Origin: Phyto melanocephala
Lineage: Eukaryota; Arthropoda; Insecta; Diptera; Rhinophoridae
Assembly (NCBI GenBank): GCA_941918925.1
Contig: OW799233.1
Coordinates: 171,224,235 to 171,288,234 of the forward strand
DNA: 64,000 nt
Direction: 5' to 3'
The notes beneath the pieces were generated by a model. The model searched no databases. It was not told the DNA's origin and worked only from the letters and a program-made list of their open reading frames with translations. Below, one piece after another: positions 43,797-55,308 of the stretch (position 1 is its first letter; each line of letters begins with the position of its first letter). The position numbers and the translations under genes were made by a program.

Positions 43797-44430
43797 CCAT
43801 AGACAGACGACAGAGTTGATTTGCATTAAAATCTCACTAATGCAAATTAAAATTTTGCTGTGACAGACGACTGTTTCTGCATTTAGTAAAAATTTTAAAA
43901 ATTGTAAATGCACTAGTAATCACAGATCTGAACATGTTGCTATAAGTTGGGATGGCAGAAGGAGACTCTGAAATAAGAGAAAGGGAATTGTGGAAATTCG
44001 TAGGTTTGATGGTATCTTTTCATAGAGGTTGTAATTCATACATACTTATGTACATACATATCTATGTATGTATATAGTTACATATGTGGTATTTTTTTAA
44101 AGGACCGTAACAGCACTTTTTGGGAGAGTGACGTGCTTACGATGGACGATACCAGTATTAAGGAAATCTTTCGCCTAAACAGAAAGGCATTCCAAAAAAT
44201 ATGTAAAAAATTTCAACATATCGAATCTATTTTTATTTTACATTTTTGATTTTTTAATTTTTTGATTGATTGCCGACCGTGTTGCCATATTGAAATTGCT
44301 AAATGCAGTATAAATTCAATTTGATTTAGTGCATTTACGTGAAATCTAATACACATTGGAATGGGGATAATTCAATAGTTAATTCGAATTAAGACTTTTA
44401 ATGCAAATTAACGCTGTCGTCTGTCTATGG
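43797..44430 (+). mobile_element. Harbinger-like non-autonomous element
   Basis: 634 bp with about 35-bp inverted ends: CCATAGACAGACGACAGAGT then TGATTTGCATTAAAA (left), and read inward from the right CCATAGACAGACGACAGCGT then TAATTTGCATTAAAA. Both sides are flanked by TA; a three-base duplication cannot be fixed. A short plus-strand frame inside (about 44100-44220) reads ESDVLTMDDTSIKEIFRLNR KAFQKICKKFQ, which resembles the region before the catalytic domain of PIF/Harbinger nucleases (D..FK..FR..R..F..L). That family call is tentative. The left arm motif GACAGACGAC also recurs at 43862. Confidence 0.6.
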
Positions 44431-45298
44431 TATAAGACTAACAAAAAGCGATTTGAAAGCATTATGTACTTGCTGTTACTATGAACTTAATGCCCGGTAT
44501 AGCGATTTGTTGAGGCACAGCCTATTTTCTTTTTTATATTTATCCATTTTTAAGCCGTAGGCGGTGCTGTTTGCTCTTTGTAGAGTTGTCAACACTGGTT
44601 CAATGGCCTTCTTTTTTATTTTTCCTCTCCCCTGTTATGCACTTAAATACTCTACACAATTGCATTAAGGGTTGTTTATTTACCTTTATCTTTAATAAGA
44701 AGTATTAAATAGTGTGTTGTTAATACGCTTGCGTGCAACCTTTATTTTTAACCGTATTTTCAAGCATGCGTTTTTCACGTTGTTTTGAATGAGTCATGCT
44801 ACTTATTGTTCATCCCATTTTATCGTATATAAGAAAAATTTATTATTCTGTCTTTTTTTTGTTGAATTTCCTAAAAGCATCATTAAGATATACGAAAATA
44901 TTTTGGGCAACAAGCAGAGAAAAAGGAAACAAATATTCTTAAAACTCATTTACTTTAAACAAATTTTTGTCATTCTTTTGTGTTCTTGTCAACTTTTGCG
45001 TTACAGTACATAACATTTGATGGAGGGTTGGATAGAAGATCTTAAGCGGTTTGCAGTGCATTAATGTTTTAAGTTATTTTTTAGATTTTAATTTATCATT
45101 CCTCGATTTTTATGAAATTTTTTGTTTGCTTAAATCACGAGTTATTTGTTTTCAATAAGCAAAAATTTTTACAAATGTTCTATTAAGTAAAATTATTATA
45201 AACTCTTTTTGATGCAGAAAACTGTATTAAAAATTTGGTACTAAAAAAAATTATAAAAAAAATTTCGTTTCAAAATTTTTTATTAAAGAATCTTATGG
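44431..45298. other. AT-rich DNA, no features
   Basis: Nothing recognisable apart from an isolated GTTGTCAACACTGG near 44585. Confidence 0.4.
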
Positions 45299-45464
45299 GT
45301 CGATTATGAATAGCAACCTTAGTTACGTTGTAAGTTGCAAAAAAAAAAGGCATTACAGATGGCAACTAGCAACTAACAGCAAACAATTTCATATGAAAAC
45401 TTGGCAACCGAGAAATTGTAGTTGCCAGCTGGCAACGCAACTGAAGTTCAGTTTAATAATCGAC
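45299..45464. repeat. Short MITE with GTCGATTAT ends
   Basis: 166 bp with inverted ends GTCGATTATGAATAGCAACC and, read inward from the right, GTCGATTATTAAACTGAACT. Inside are repeated GGCAAC/GTTGCC units (GATGGCAACTAGCAACTAAC, AACTTGGCAACCGAG, GTTGCCAGCTGGCAACGC). No coding content. Confidence 0.5.
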
Positions 45465-46401
45465 AGATTAATCTAAATTGTAAATACACTTTGTTATGAC
45501 ACTATCAAATTTTGTTAAAATGAAAATGAATTTTAAATTAAATTTGGTAAATTTTTTACATAAAAAAATTTTTACTGTCAAACAATTTGTCTTTTTAAAA
45601 ATTCAGTTTATTATTATAAAAAAAAAAATTCGAATACATTTTTGTAAATTATTATTCCGGCGCACAGAGGAGTATTTGGCCTGAAAAGTTGGCCAAAATT
45701 ATTAAACGTGTTTTTTGAATTAAAAGTTCTAGTTTTTTTTTTTTGATAGTTTTAGGTGTAGTATGATATAAGAAATCTAGAAAATTACACTGCGCAACAA
45801 AAGTACACTGCTCAAAAAATTTTTTTTTTGTCTCTGCTAGAAATAAAAGTATGTGGACTATATGGATTTTGATGCCCTTAATTCAAATCTGTTTTCCGTT
45901 TTTCTCTAGTACTTAAGGATTTTCTGTTAAAGGCGTGGCATATTTCACTCTCTAAATCGTTGGGTTGCCTAATATATTTTGTCATAACTTGAAAACGCAT
46001 TCTCCGATTTTAATAGCAGGGAGATCAGAAGATGCACCGGAAAATTCTGTTTTCAAAAAGCAATAAAAAAATTTAAGAACCAAAACTTTAAAATTTTTAA
46101 GATTTTTCCAAAAGCCACATTCCTAGGAAATAAAAATCGGTATAAATAGTAAAACTCAATTAACAAATGTTGATTTTAAAGGTTTAAACTCATTCTTAAC
46201 AGACTGTATGTACATGCATACATATGATTTACGGCCTAATTCAAAAAAAATTTTTTTTTGAAAATTGTAAGGCTCTTATATACAGTATTTTTTTTATGGA
46301 AAAAGGCTGTATTATATTTATTTTATATTATTTAATACTTAACATACGGAAAAGTTAAACTAATAAAAATTCCTTAATAATTATTATGTCGTATGTATAT
46401 C
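45465..46401. other. AT-rich DNA, possible element terminus
   Basis: Near 45788, ACTGCGCAACAAAAGTACAC then TGCTCAAAAAA resembles transposon termini of Tc1 type, but no partner end or transposase was found. Confidence 0.3.
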
Positions 46402-48145
46402 CACATCGTAGCTTAGCCTAGATTTCAGATTTAATGTTATACGTCATTTTGCTGTATTGTTTTCGATGCCATTTGATTTTTAATGTTTATATCGTCAACT
46501 ATATTCTACTAGTCAAGCCATTTAATTTGATACCCAAATTAATGGAGTTAAAAAAAAAATAATTACAATCTGCCATCTTGGATTTTAACTTAGTTTACTG
46601 TATTCTACTTTTACTTGATATCAATTGATACCAATATTGTGGGATTGTTCTATTTTATTTGGGACACAGCTTGAATTCATAATTTACACTAATTTTACGC
46701 ACTTGACCAGTAGCCCTTACGTTTGATTCAAATATATTTAGGAGGTACATTTTTAATTACCAGATTTAACTAATATATAAATTTATTGTACGCCATTTTG
46801 TAGTGGCAGCCACCATCTTAAATCTTTAAATCTTAAATTTTTTTATACACTTAAACAACAAACCAAGTAATCCGTACTTTAATTAAGCCTTAGCGGTGTT
46901 AGAAGTTCGGTAAGTATGGATTATCTTAAGCCAAGTACAAAATGCTTGATTTAAGAATGAATCTGTCAGGTACTAATTTCTTAATTTTAAGAATAGTTAA
47001 GCTGAAAAAAGTTTGATTTTAAGAATTATTAGCTTGATTAAGCCCGAAACCGTACTTGATGTAGGCTCAGAAAAAGATTCATTTAAGTATAAATGAGATT
47101 GAATTATTTAGTCAAAAGATGCGCTTGTTTCAAAATTCGTAACTTGGTTCGATAGTTGGATAGTACCAGTATCTTTACAACTTACCATTTGACATTTTTT
47201 AGCGATACGTTTTATTAAAACTAAAAAAGAAAAATAATGGACAAAGCATGTAACGTTAGTTAACTCGTAAACTGCTAAAGCGTTGTTGTCTTAAACATTA
47301 TTACTTATAACTAAAGTATGACAAACAAAATGAGAATTATAACAACATACTTGAAATTTTATAGAGTGTGTTTATCTATGCAAATGACTGAAAATATACA
47401 GAAGTCATTTTTTATTTTGAGAAAAATAAGACTTAATTTAAGAAGTTTGTTCTAATTTTAATAGTCTTGTACTTGATTATTTTAAATAAGCCCGTTTTGT
47501 ATGTACATGCTTGAATTTTCAAGCACGATTTCGGCCAAATTTAAGAATTTATTTTTTGGATTTAGAACTTAATTTTTCTTTTTGTGTAGTGTTTTTTATT
47601 TCACTAGTCGAGTCCTTTTATTTGATACCCATATTAATTGTCTATTTTGTACAAAAGCTAAACAATCGATATTCATTTATAAATTTTCGAGAAAACACTG
47701 AAAAATTTTTATTTTTGTGCTTAAATCTCAGTTATTTTCAGACCGATTTTTCAGTTTTTCTCGGCGATAATTTCCGATACTATTGCTTGTTTTATAATTA
47801 TTTGGAGCTTTAATAACTTGATTTATTAAAAAAAATTATTTTATAAAATATATAAAAATATTTAAAAAATCATAGGAAGTCGTGTGTTTTCGTTCAAATC
47901 TCAAAAAGTTTTTAGGCGATTATTCTGGATTTTAATAGCGACTCATTACCGGATATTTTCAACAGCTTGATACCACATACATATATATCTGTGCAACATG
48001 TGGGGGCTTCTAAAAGTTGATTTCAATCAACAAACGGAATAACTGACATTTCTCGATCTACTCCCCTATTAAAAAGTTTTTAGAAAATAAATACTTTATG
48101 AGGTTGGAAATACTTTATGCCCTTGGCACAACAGGTGAAGAGAAT
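46402..48145 (-). repeat. mini-me/DINE-1-like repeat, copy E (long form, interrupted)
   Basis: A minus-strand long-form copy. The right (5') part at 47640-48145 has TTCTCTTCACCTGTTGTGCC, AAGTATTTATTTTCTAAAAA and AATAGGGGAGTAGATCG. The left (3') part at 46402-46850 has GAAATCTAGGCTAAGCTACG near its end and two CTTGACTAGTA/CTGGTCAAGT-type repeats. Comparison with copy D shows that copy E is interrupted between about 46853 and 47588 by foreign sequence. Confidence 0.6.
46853..47588. mobile_element. Insertion inside copy E
   Basis: Defined by alignment with copy D: continuous repeat sequence stops at TTTTTTTATA and resumes at TTTTTTATTTCACTAGTCGA. The insert starts CACTTAAACAACAAACCAAG and ends TTTTTCTTTTTGTGTAGTG. 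It carries several CTTGATT(T)AAG-like motifs, for example TGCTTGATTTAAGAA, TTTGATTTTAAGAATT and TAGCTTGATTAAGCCCG. T-rich flanking sequence on both sides could be a target duplication (TTTTTTAT), but this is not secure. No transposase, so a non-autonomous element of unknown family. Confidence 0.45.
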
Positions 48146-48346
48146 GCAAATATGTATATAAAAAAATTTGTTTAAATATGAGGAAAATAAAATGTGGACA
48201 TACGCTGGGGGTCAGTTTAGAAGAGTTTTCAGTGAAAAGAAATCATTTTATGAAATTAAGATGAATTTTATTACATAAATATCTACGAAAATTTTGAATT
48301 AACTTTTAAATATAATAAGAACAACGAAAAAACATTGACACACTGT

Positions 48347-48949
48347 TTTTATACCCTTCACACAGTGAAAAAGGGTATATATAGGTTTGTCATTCCGTGT
48401 GAAATTTCTACAATTTTCATTTCCGACCCCATAAAGTATATATTTTCTGAAAGCTTATGAATAGAGGAGTCGCTTAAGCCCTGACCGTCTGTCCGTGTGT
48501 TGGTTGAAATCAACTTTTAGAAGCAACTATATGTTCCTCAGATCTGTATATGGTATCAATCTCTTGGAAATATCCAGGAATGAATCGTTATTGAAATTCA
48601 GCACAATCGCCCCATAACTTTCTAAGATATGAGCAAAAAACCACGACCACCTCGTTTTTTTCACAATTACAACAACAACCTACATACATACTGGTTAGAG
48701 TAAACGTGGCATCGAATTCCAGCTGAGCCAAAAAAATTTTATTTTATTATATTTAATATATTATTTATATTTTTTTTTTAAATTTTTTTTAGTTTTTTTA
48801 ATTTTTTTATTATTTTTTTTTTTATGTTTTTACATGTATGTACGTATTTTATATGAGATGAGGTGATACAAACAATTGTTATTGCATGACTACACGTTGT
48901 GAAGGGTATATAAGATTCGGCACGGCCGAATATAGCACTGTTACTTGTT
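48347..48949 (+). repeat. mini-me/DINE-1-like repeat, copy F (short form, complete)
   Basis: The cleanest copy. It starts TTTTTATACCCTTCACACAG and has TTTGTCATTCCGTGTGAAAT, TCCGACCCCATAAAGTATAT, AGCTTATGAATAGAGGAGTC, a short GTCY run (GACCGTCTGTCCGTGTG), ATAACTTTCTAAGATATGAG, ACGTGGCATCGAATTCCAGC then TGAGCC, and an AT-only spacer. It ends GTGAAGGGTATATAAGATTC then GGCACGGCCGAATATAGCAC and TGTTACTTGTT. Copy H is nearly identical outside its inverted segment. Confidence 0.8.
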
Positions 48950-51829
48950 ATTGACTAGATTCGTATTTGAAGTAAGCGAGAGAAATTTTTTTTTAATCTA
49001 TAGAGCTTGTCAGCTAATTTAAAGCAAAAAGTAAATTTAGCTGATAATTAAGACTACCTGATGAACAAATATGCCGTGTCATTCACATTCCAAAAAGATT
49101 TTTAATTATATTGTAAAAATGTAATATGTAAAAGGTTACCAATCTCTAAAACCGGTAAACTTTCTAGCATGTAAAAAAACACTTTCTAGGCAATTTAAAA
49201 CAGTACCGGATACATTATAGATATTTAAATATGAATGTTCACATGTATACAAAATAGATAAAAGCAAAAATTTCTTACAGGTTTTATTTTCTTAAATATA
49301 ATTACATAGAAAACCTGTAATTGCATTAGGGTGATATTTAAAATTTTTTACATAATTTTTTAAATTATTTTTTTCTTTTACAAAATTCAATGTAAAAGTG
49401 TGCGCAAAAACCAACAAACAAGCACATCTATCAAAAGAAGTGCAAGATAAACCTTGAAAACAAAAATTTATTGGCAGACATTTTCGGTGGATGAAGCCAA
49501 AATTTCACCACAAAAATAAAAAATAAAATAATTCAAATTATGAATTTCAAACACGTCTACCAGCAGTACATTTATGTACGTAATTCATCTGTAAAATCTA
49601 AAACAAGTCAAGTCTAAACGCATAATAATAAATTTAATTCAATTCAATTGAATATGAAATAAAATTAATCTTTTAATACGGAATTTATAAAGAGAAAAAT
49701 TCAAAAGTCATCTTCCATTTCCCCCAAAAACTCCTACAACTTTTTAAAGTTTTATTTTTGTTAAACACTTATTACGCATGCATTATTTTCATTGTTCGTC
49801 AGTGTAAGTGTAAGTAAGTCCATTGTTATTTGAGTACCAGGAAAAATGCGAATTTAAAAATTTAAATTGAACAACTACTACTGCAATCGTTTTGTGAAAA
49901 CAAATGCGTACAATTGTGAGTATGTCTATATGAGTAAGTACATACGGGCTAGAACTATAGTAAATGGAATAAATTATACACTTAAGTGTTTAGGGTTAAA
50001 TGATGTCATTCTTCTAAATGTGCCACCACACACTCATACAACCACGTACGTTCGTACAACAAAGACATTTATTAAAATTATACCCATATAGTCACATAAA
50101 TAAGCAATAAATGATCACTTTGTATGCGCTATATCATTCTAGTGAAGGATAGGGCATTAGCTTCACCACTACAGTTTGAAACAGGTATAAATAATTGACT
50201 CATGTAACAGACAATAGTTGTTTAACCTTGTTGTTTAGAAATGACTTTTCTTTTCTTATATTCTCCATTGCAGAATACACAGAAAAAAGATATATCTCTT
50301 AGTTCGGTGTCATATATCACATATGATTTGATATCTTTAGATTCATTAAAAGCAGCAAAATTGCTGCATAAATATATAAAAAGCTTGCATCTAAATGTTA
50401 AATTTTCAAAATGTACTGTTATTTTAAGATTACAGTTTACAGAGCAAGGTGTTATTTTGTCGGTGTGTTCGGGTGATCGTTTTTAAATTGTTTCTATATT
50501 TACACTTATACATATGCAAAAACATAAATGCAACCACAAATGTGTATTATTGTTAATTTATTTGTTTTAAATTGTTTTTTCTTTTCTTGAAAGGCCTTAA
50601 TTAAAGTTGCAAATAATAATAAAAGATGCGAATTTCTGTATATATTTTAAAAAGACGAGAAAAAACGATCTCATTTAAGATATTTGAGTTAATATTTAAA
50701 TCAATTGATTGACAGTTAAGTAGTAATTTTATATGTTTTGTAAATTTTACAAAAAAAAAATATTACTAAATATTTTAAATTGTGCAATTTTTGAGGAAAA
50801 AAATATTTTAAAAATGTTTTATTATTGATCTCTTTCGCGTACAGTATATTTATTGTTATTGAATATTGGATTAAAAACTACGGCATTAAGAATCCGGCCA
50901 CATTGCAACGTTCTAATGTATTTATTAGGAATTTTAACTTACCAATTAATTTTAATTTATTTTGTATATGGAGTTTGACATTTTAATTAAATAATTTTTT
51001 ATTAATTATTTTTTTGCTTTTGCAGTGAAATTTTAAAATATTTCTTAGGTCGGTTTGCGTACAAGTACAATAGCATCTCATGCATTTATCGTACTGGATT
51101 GCACTGAAAAACATAATTGTGTAGCAACAAGTCAGTTACGCTTGACAACGACAATATTTAAAAAAAATTCAACTACTTCTTTATCTATGGTAAAACACAT
51201 CTTAAAATGGGTCTTAAGTAGCTGCAAGTACAAACTATTTATGTTGCAGCAAGAAGACGAATTTTCAATCTAACACACACGAAGAAGTATCAAATTTGAT
51301 AAGGTGAAATTAATAAAATGTCCTGAACTAATCAGCAAGTTACAAGACAAACTTTGTGAATGTTAAACTTCATTCCAGTGATGCAACAGTGGAAATAATT
51401 TTTTTAAAAACAAACCAACACTTTCAAATTTGTATTAATATTTAACTAAAAGTGACGTTAAGTCAAAGCATATTCCACCGTGTCGCTATTTTGTCTATAT
51501 CAGGACCCATCAAGTTTTTAATGTTGACATTTAATTAATTGTGTAAAAACTGACTTATCTTTTATTTAAAAACAATTTTTATTTGATCATGTTATATAAA
51601 TGGACAAATTTTTTACGAACTTCATGCAATTAAATGTAGATTTATCTTTATAGTTAATAGAAACGTGTTTAACAATTTAAAATTATAACAACTGGAAAAA
51701 AATTCAACATACCAACCAAGCTACTAAGCTTTGTACAAATTAAAACTATCTATCTCTTTTGGATCATTCAAAGTCACATCTACTTCATAACTTTGTCGAT
51801 TAGTAATTTTTTTGTCCAAAATTTTTTCA
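48950..51829. other. AT-rich intergenic DNA
   Basis: Several short open frames (for example 49867-50091, 50241-50486, 51055-51273) lack homology, codon character and splice sites. Nothing else supportable. Confidence 0.4.
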
Positions 51830-52165
51830 GGAATACCCCTAGTCTTCTTATATCTATAAACAGCCACAGACGTTATTCTAGGGCTGGCAGTCGTGTTTAT
51901 TTGCTCATAATTTAACAAATTATGTGGTGATTTGGCTAGATTTCAATAGCGATTAACTCCCGCATATTTCCAAAGGTTGATAACACATACAGGCCTGTGC
52001 AAATGTGGTGCCTTTTGAAAGTTATATTTTAACCAACTGACAGACAGACCGACATTACTCCATCAACTCTCTACTTTATAAGCTTTTAGAAAACATATCC
52101 TTTATAGGTTCAGAAATTAATATTGCATCAAATACAAAAGGAATGACAAAGCTATTAAAACCTTT
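51830..52165 (-). repeat. mini-me/DINE-1-like repeat, copy G (partial)
   Basis: Minus-strand partial copy: AACCTATAAAGGATATGTTT then TCTAAAAGCTTATAAAGTAG, a GTCY run (GTCGGTCTGTCTGTCAG, with the complement CTGACAGACAGACCGAC on plus), GGAAATATGCGGGAG, ATTTGTTAAATTATGAGC and the long-form CCAGCCCTAGAATAACGTC. Both ends are decayed. Confidence 0.6.
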
Positions 52166-52714
52166 AGAATCAAAGGTGAAAGTCCTCTCCATTATATAGT
52201 CAGCTGAGCAAAGAGAAAAAGATGAAAGATGGAACAGAATTCCATAGTAACAAGATTTGCCATACAAATTGACATTTAAAATACGTCGCAGAATGTAATC
52301 GTGAGAGTGTTTTTAATTTCGTTTTACATTAAAATATATTTTTATAGTTATGGCACAACACAAAAAAAAAAAATATTAATAAACTTAAGTTAATGCCATC
52401 AATTTAATTATAAAGCATGTCTCATTGACAGTGTGTTTTCTTGAAGTTTCTGGCGGGATTCTGTTTTAGCATTTTCTTGCTTTCTTTTATTTTTTGTTTA
52501 AAGATTTTGAAATGTGAACATTTAGTTTAAATGTTGCTGTTTGCAGTTTGTGATATTTAAAGTTCTTTTGCGATAGAATATGTTTACGGTAAGGCGGGTC
52601 GGCCTCAATACTAAAAGAGTTGTGCCAGTCACTACCTAGAATCAAAGATGTCAATAAAGTTTCTAAAACAGGAAAAAATGTTTTGCCACGCCCCAAAATA
52701 CAGTACTTTTTATT
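52166..52714. other. AT-rich DNA with a sequence shared with 53570
   Basis: AATCAAAGATGTCAATAAAG then GCCACGCCCCAAAAT at 52640-52700 recurs in diverged form (AAATCAAAGATGTCAATTAT, GGCACGCCTCAAAAT) at 53565-53670. Copy H was inserted just to the right of the first of these. Confidence 0.4.
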
Positions 52715-53470
52715 TTTATACCCTTCACCTGTGGTGCACAAGGGTATATATAGCTTTGTCATTCCGTTTGTAATTTCTACAATTTTCATTTCCGACCCCA
52801 TAAAGTATATATTTTCTGAAAGCTTATGAATAGAGGAGTCGATTAAGCCCTGACCGTCTGTCCGTCTGCCCGTCTGTCCGTGTGTTGGTTAAAATCAACT
52901 TATAGAAGCAACTATATGTTCCTCAGATCTGTATATGGTATCAATCTCTTGGAAATATCCAGGAATGAATCGCTATTGAAATTCAGCACAATCGCCCCAT
53001 AACTTTCTGAGATATGAGCAAAAAACCACGACCACCTCGTTTTTTTTCACAATTACAACAACAACATACATACATAGATACATGTAAAAAACATACCAAA
53101 CAAAAAAAAATTACAAAAAAAAAAATATTAAAAATAAGAAAAATATAATAAAAAAAACTACAAAAAAAAAATTTTAAAAAAATTTAAAAAAAAATTTTAA
53201 AAAATTTTTTAAAAATTTTTCTAAAAATTGTTTTTAAAAAAATTTTAAAAAAATATAAAAAAAAATAATAAAATATAAATAATATATTAAATAAAATAAA
53301 ATAAAATTTTTTGGCTCAGCTGGGATTCGATGCCACATTTATTCTAACGTGTACGTATGCACGTATTTTATATGGGATGAATGGTGATACAAACAATTGT
53401 TATTGCATGACTACACGTTGTGAAGGGTATATAAGATTCGGCACGGCCGAATATAGCACTGTTACTTGTT
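52715..53470 (+). repeat. mini-me/DINE-1-like repeat, copy H (inner segment inverted)
   Basis: Same ends and core as copy F (TTATACCCTTCACCTGTGG; GACCGTCTGTCCGTCTGCCC then GTCTGTCCGTG as a longer GTCY run; the end GGCACGGCCGAATATAGCAC then TGTTACTTGTT). The middle, about 53080-53350, is reversed relative to copies B and F: the spacer comes first and is read as its complement, followed by TTTTGGCTCAGCTGGGATTC then GATGCCACATTTATTCTAAC. The breakpoints are flanked by ACATACATACAT on the left and GTGTACGTATGCACGTA on the right, short sequences with inverted similarity. Confidence 0.8.
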
Positions 53471-54996
53471 TATATTATTAAAGTCCGATCTCATCACATC
53501 GCTTATCGTTGGTCATGGCTTGACTATGGCTTCCTTTTTGCCCTGTGTGACTTTTTAATCTATCGTCAAATCAAAGATGTCAATTATGACACGTGACAAG
53601 AAAGTCCTTCTAAAATTTAGTATGCTTACCTTTTAACATATTCACTTTTATGGCACGCCTCAAAATTTATATCTTTTTTCTTTTTCTCGGTGGTTTACAA
53701 CAGCGCCTAGATAGATGACTTTGACTTTATATATCGAAGAAAAAGCCGTCAGAAGCTTTAATGAACATAGTTCAGTTTATGGTAAAAGTTTATGCAGCCT
53801 TTTGGTTTCTCGTGAAGAACCAGTCAAAATCCACACACGGAAGTCGTTATATATGGATTCGAAATTTATCCCAAAATACAGAGAACGCAATACGACCTAC
53901 AATAGAATACAACAGCTACTATTTACATCCAGAAAATTTGCCTTTCTCCATGACAACAGACAACAGTTATACGGTTATACTGACAAAACTTTTTTTTTTT
54001 CGACCCGCCTTAGTGTACGGGGTATTTTGTATTTCTTGTTTACATACCAATTGTAAGCTTTTCTTTAAAGCGTTCTGTAGCTCAGGTGGTTTGAGTGATT
54101 TCCACAACTAAGCATGGTACCAATGTAACGGCCGTAATTTCTGATCCCAACCGCTGTATACTTAAAACTTTACAATCTAATGATCTTGAGTCATTAAAAA
54201 AAATAACATTTACTTGCTTAACAAAAACAAATAAAAGACGACCTAAATTTTTTAAATCAAAAAGGTCTAGATTCTAGACAATTAACTCAAATAATGATGC
54301 AGTTTGTAAGTCTATCTACCACATTCAAATTTGTCAAGTAACTCAATAAAGAAGATGATTTGAATAAAAAACATAAAAAGTAATTATGAGGTGTTGTTGA
54401 AAAATGTTACAGCTTTTTTTTATTACTAATTTAAAATGTTTGACGCAATTTTACGTGTTTTATGATTTCAAGATGTTTACAAGTTCTGACACTTGAATGC
54501 TTTCTTTTGCTTTCGTTCTATGTAAAAGTTTTATTTCTTTCGTACACGTACTGGCGGTATTATCTTTCTATACATATTCATATGTATATGAATAAACATG
54601 TTTGTATGTGCACGTACATATGTATGTTTGCTTAAATTTATAGTTTAACCGGAAACACTACTTTGATTATGTATGAATTAAATGAATGAATTAAAACATC
54701 ATCATACATGCACGAAAGACTCATAACAAAACAAAATAAACGCATGAAAACACCAAGAGAAATTTTATGTATTTTTTTCGTAATTTTAACCCGTTTATTA
54801 CACTTTATTAGCACAGTGTACGCAATTTTAAAACATATTTTATTTTTTGAATATTATTAGATATATGTATGTAAAAGGCTGGTATTTGCAAATGAAAATA
54901 ACTCACAATGATTAGTTAAAATAGATGTTTATGCAACAGATTGCATACAGAAATTGTAGTGTCCAATGACAAAAAGTATAACTTAAAATATAAAAC
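53471..54996. other. AT-rich intergenic DNA
   Basis: Overlapping short frames at 53715-54111 and 54095-54277 have no homology that I recognise. No splice-bounded exon is apparent. Confidence 0.4.
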
Positions 54997-54997
54997 A

Positions 54998-55237
54998 CTA
55001 GCTGGGCCCGGTCTGCGTGGCTGGCTACAGCGAAACAGAGATTAGGGTTATCGCGCTAATCTCTATCGGGCAAAACACAAATAAACTAAATATTGCGCCA
55101 TCTTCGGAAGAACACAGAAACACTCCTCACGGCCCATAGATCATGCATGTAAAATTTAGACAAAATCGGTCCAGTAGTTTTTGAGTTTATCGATCACGAA
55201 CATACACATAATTTTTATATACATATATGTATAGAGA
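54998..55237 (-). mobile_element. Non-autonomous Helitron
   Basis: 240 bp. On the minus strand it begins TCTCTATACATATATG at 55237 and ends with GC-rich sequence GACCGGGCCCAGCTAG at 54998, the 5'-TC...CTAG-3' arrangement of Helitrons. It sits between host A and T on either side (A at 54997 and T at 55238 on plus), the usual AT target. The inner motif AAACTACTGGACCGATTTTG is widespread in insect Helitron-type repeats (family knowledge). Confidence 0.7.
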
Positions 55238-55308
55238 TATAAGAAAGTTGTCGCCAGTCAGTCTCGATTACTTCCTATACTACACTATGTATTATAATTG
55301 ATATAAGA

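Noticed and set aside
44064..44249. 61-codon frame as a host gene
   Set aside because: It lies between the long inverted ends of the Harbinger-like element and resembles a transposase fragment.
47511..47813. 100-codon plus-strand frame
   Set aside because: Runs across the junction between the insertion and copy E of the repeat family; Phe/Leu-rich, as expected by chance in AT-rich DNA.
53715..54111. Two overlapping plus-strand frames of 113 and 116 codons
   Set aside because: Overlap in different frames, no homology recognised, low-complexity AT codons and no splice context. Kept only as intergenic DNA.
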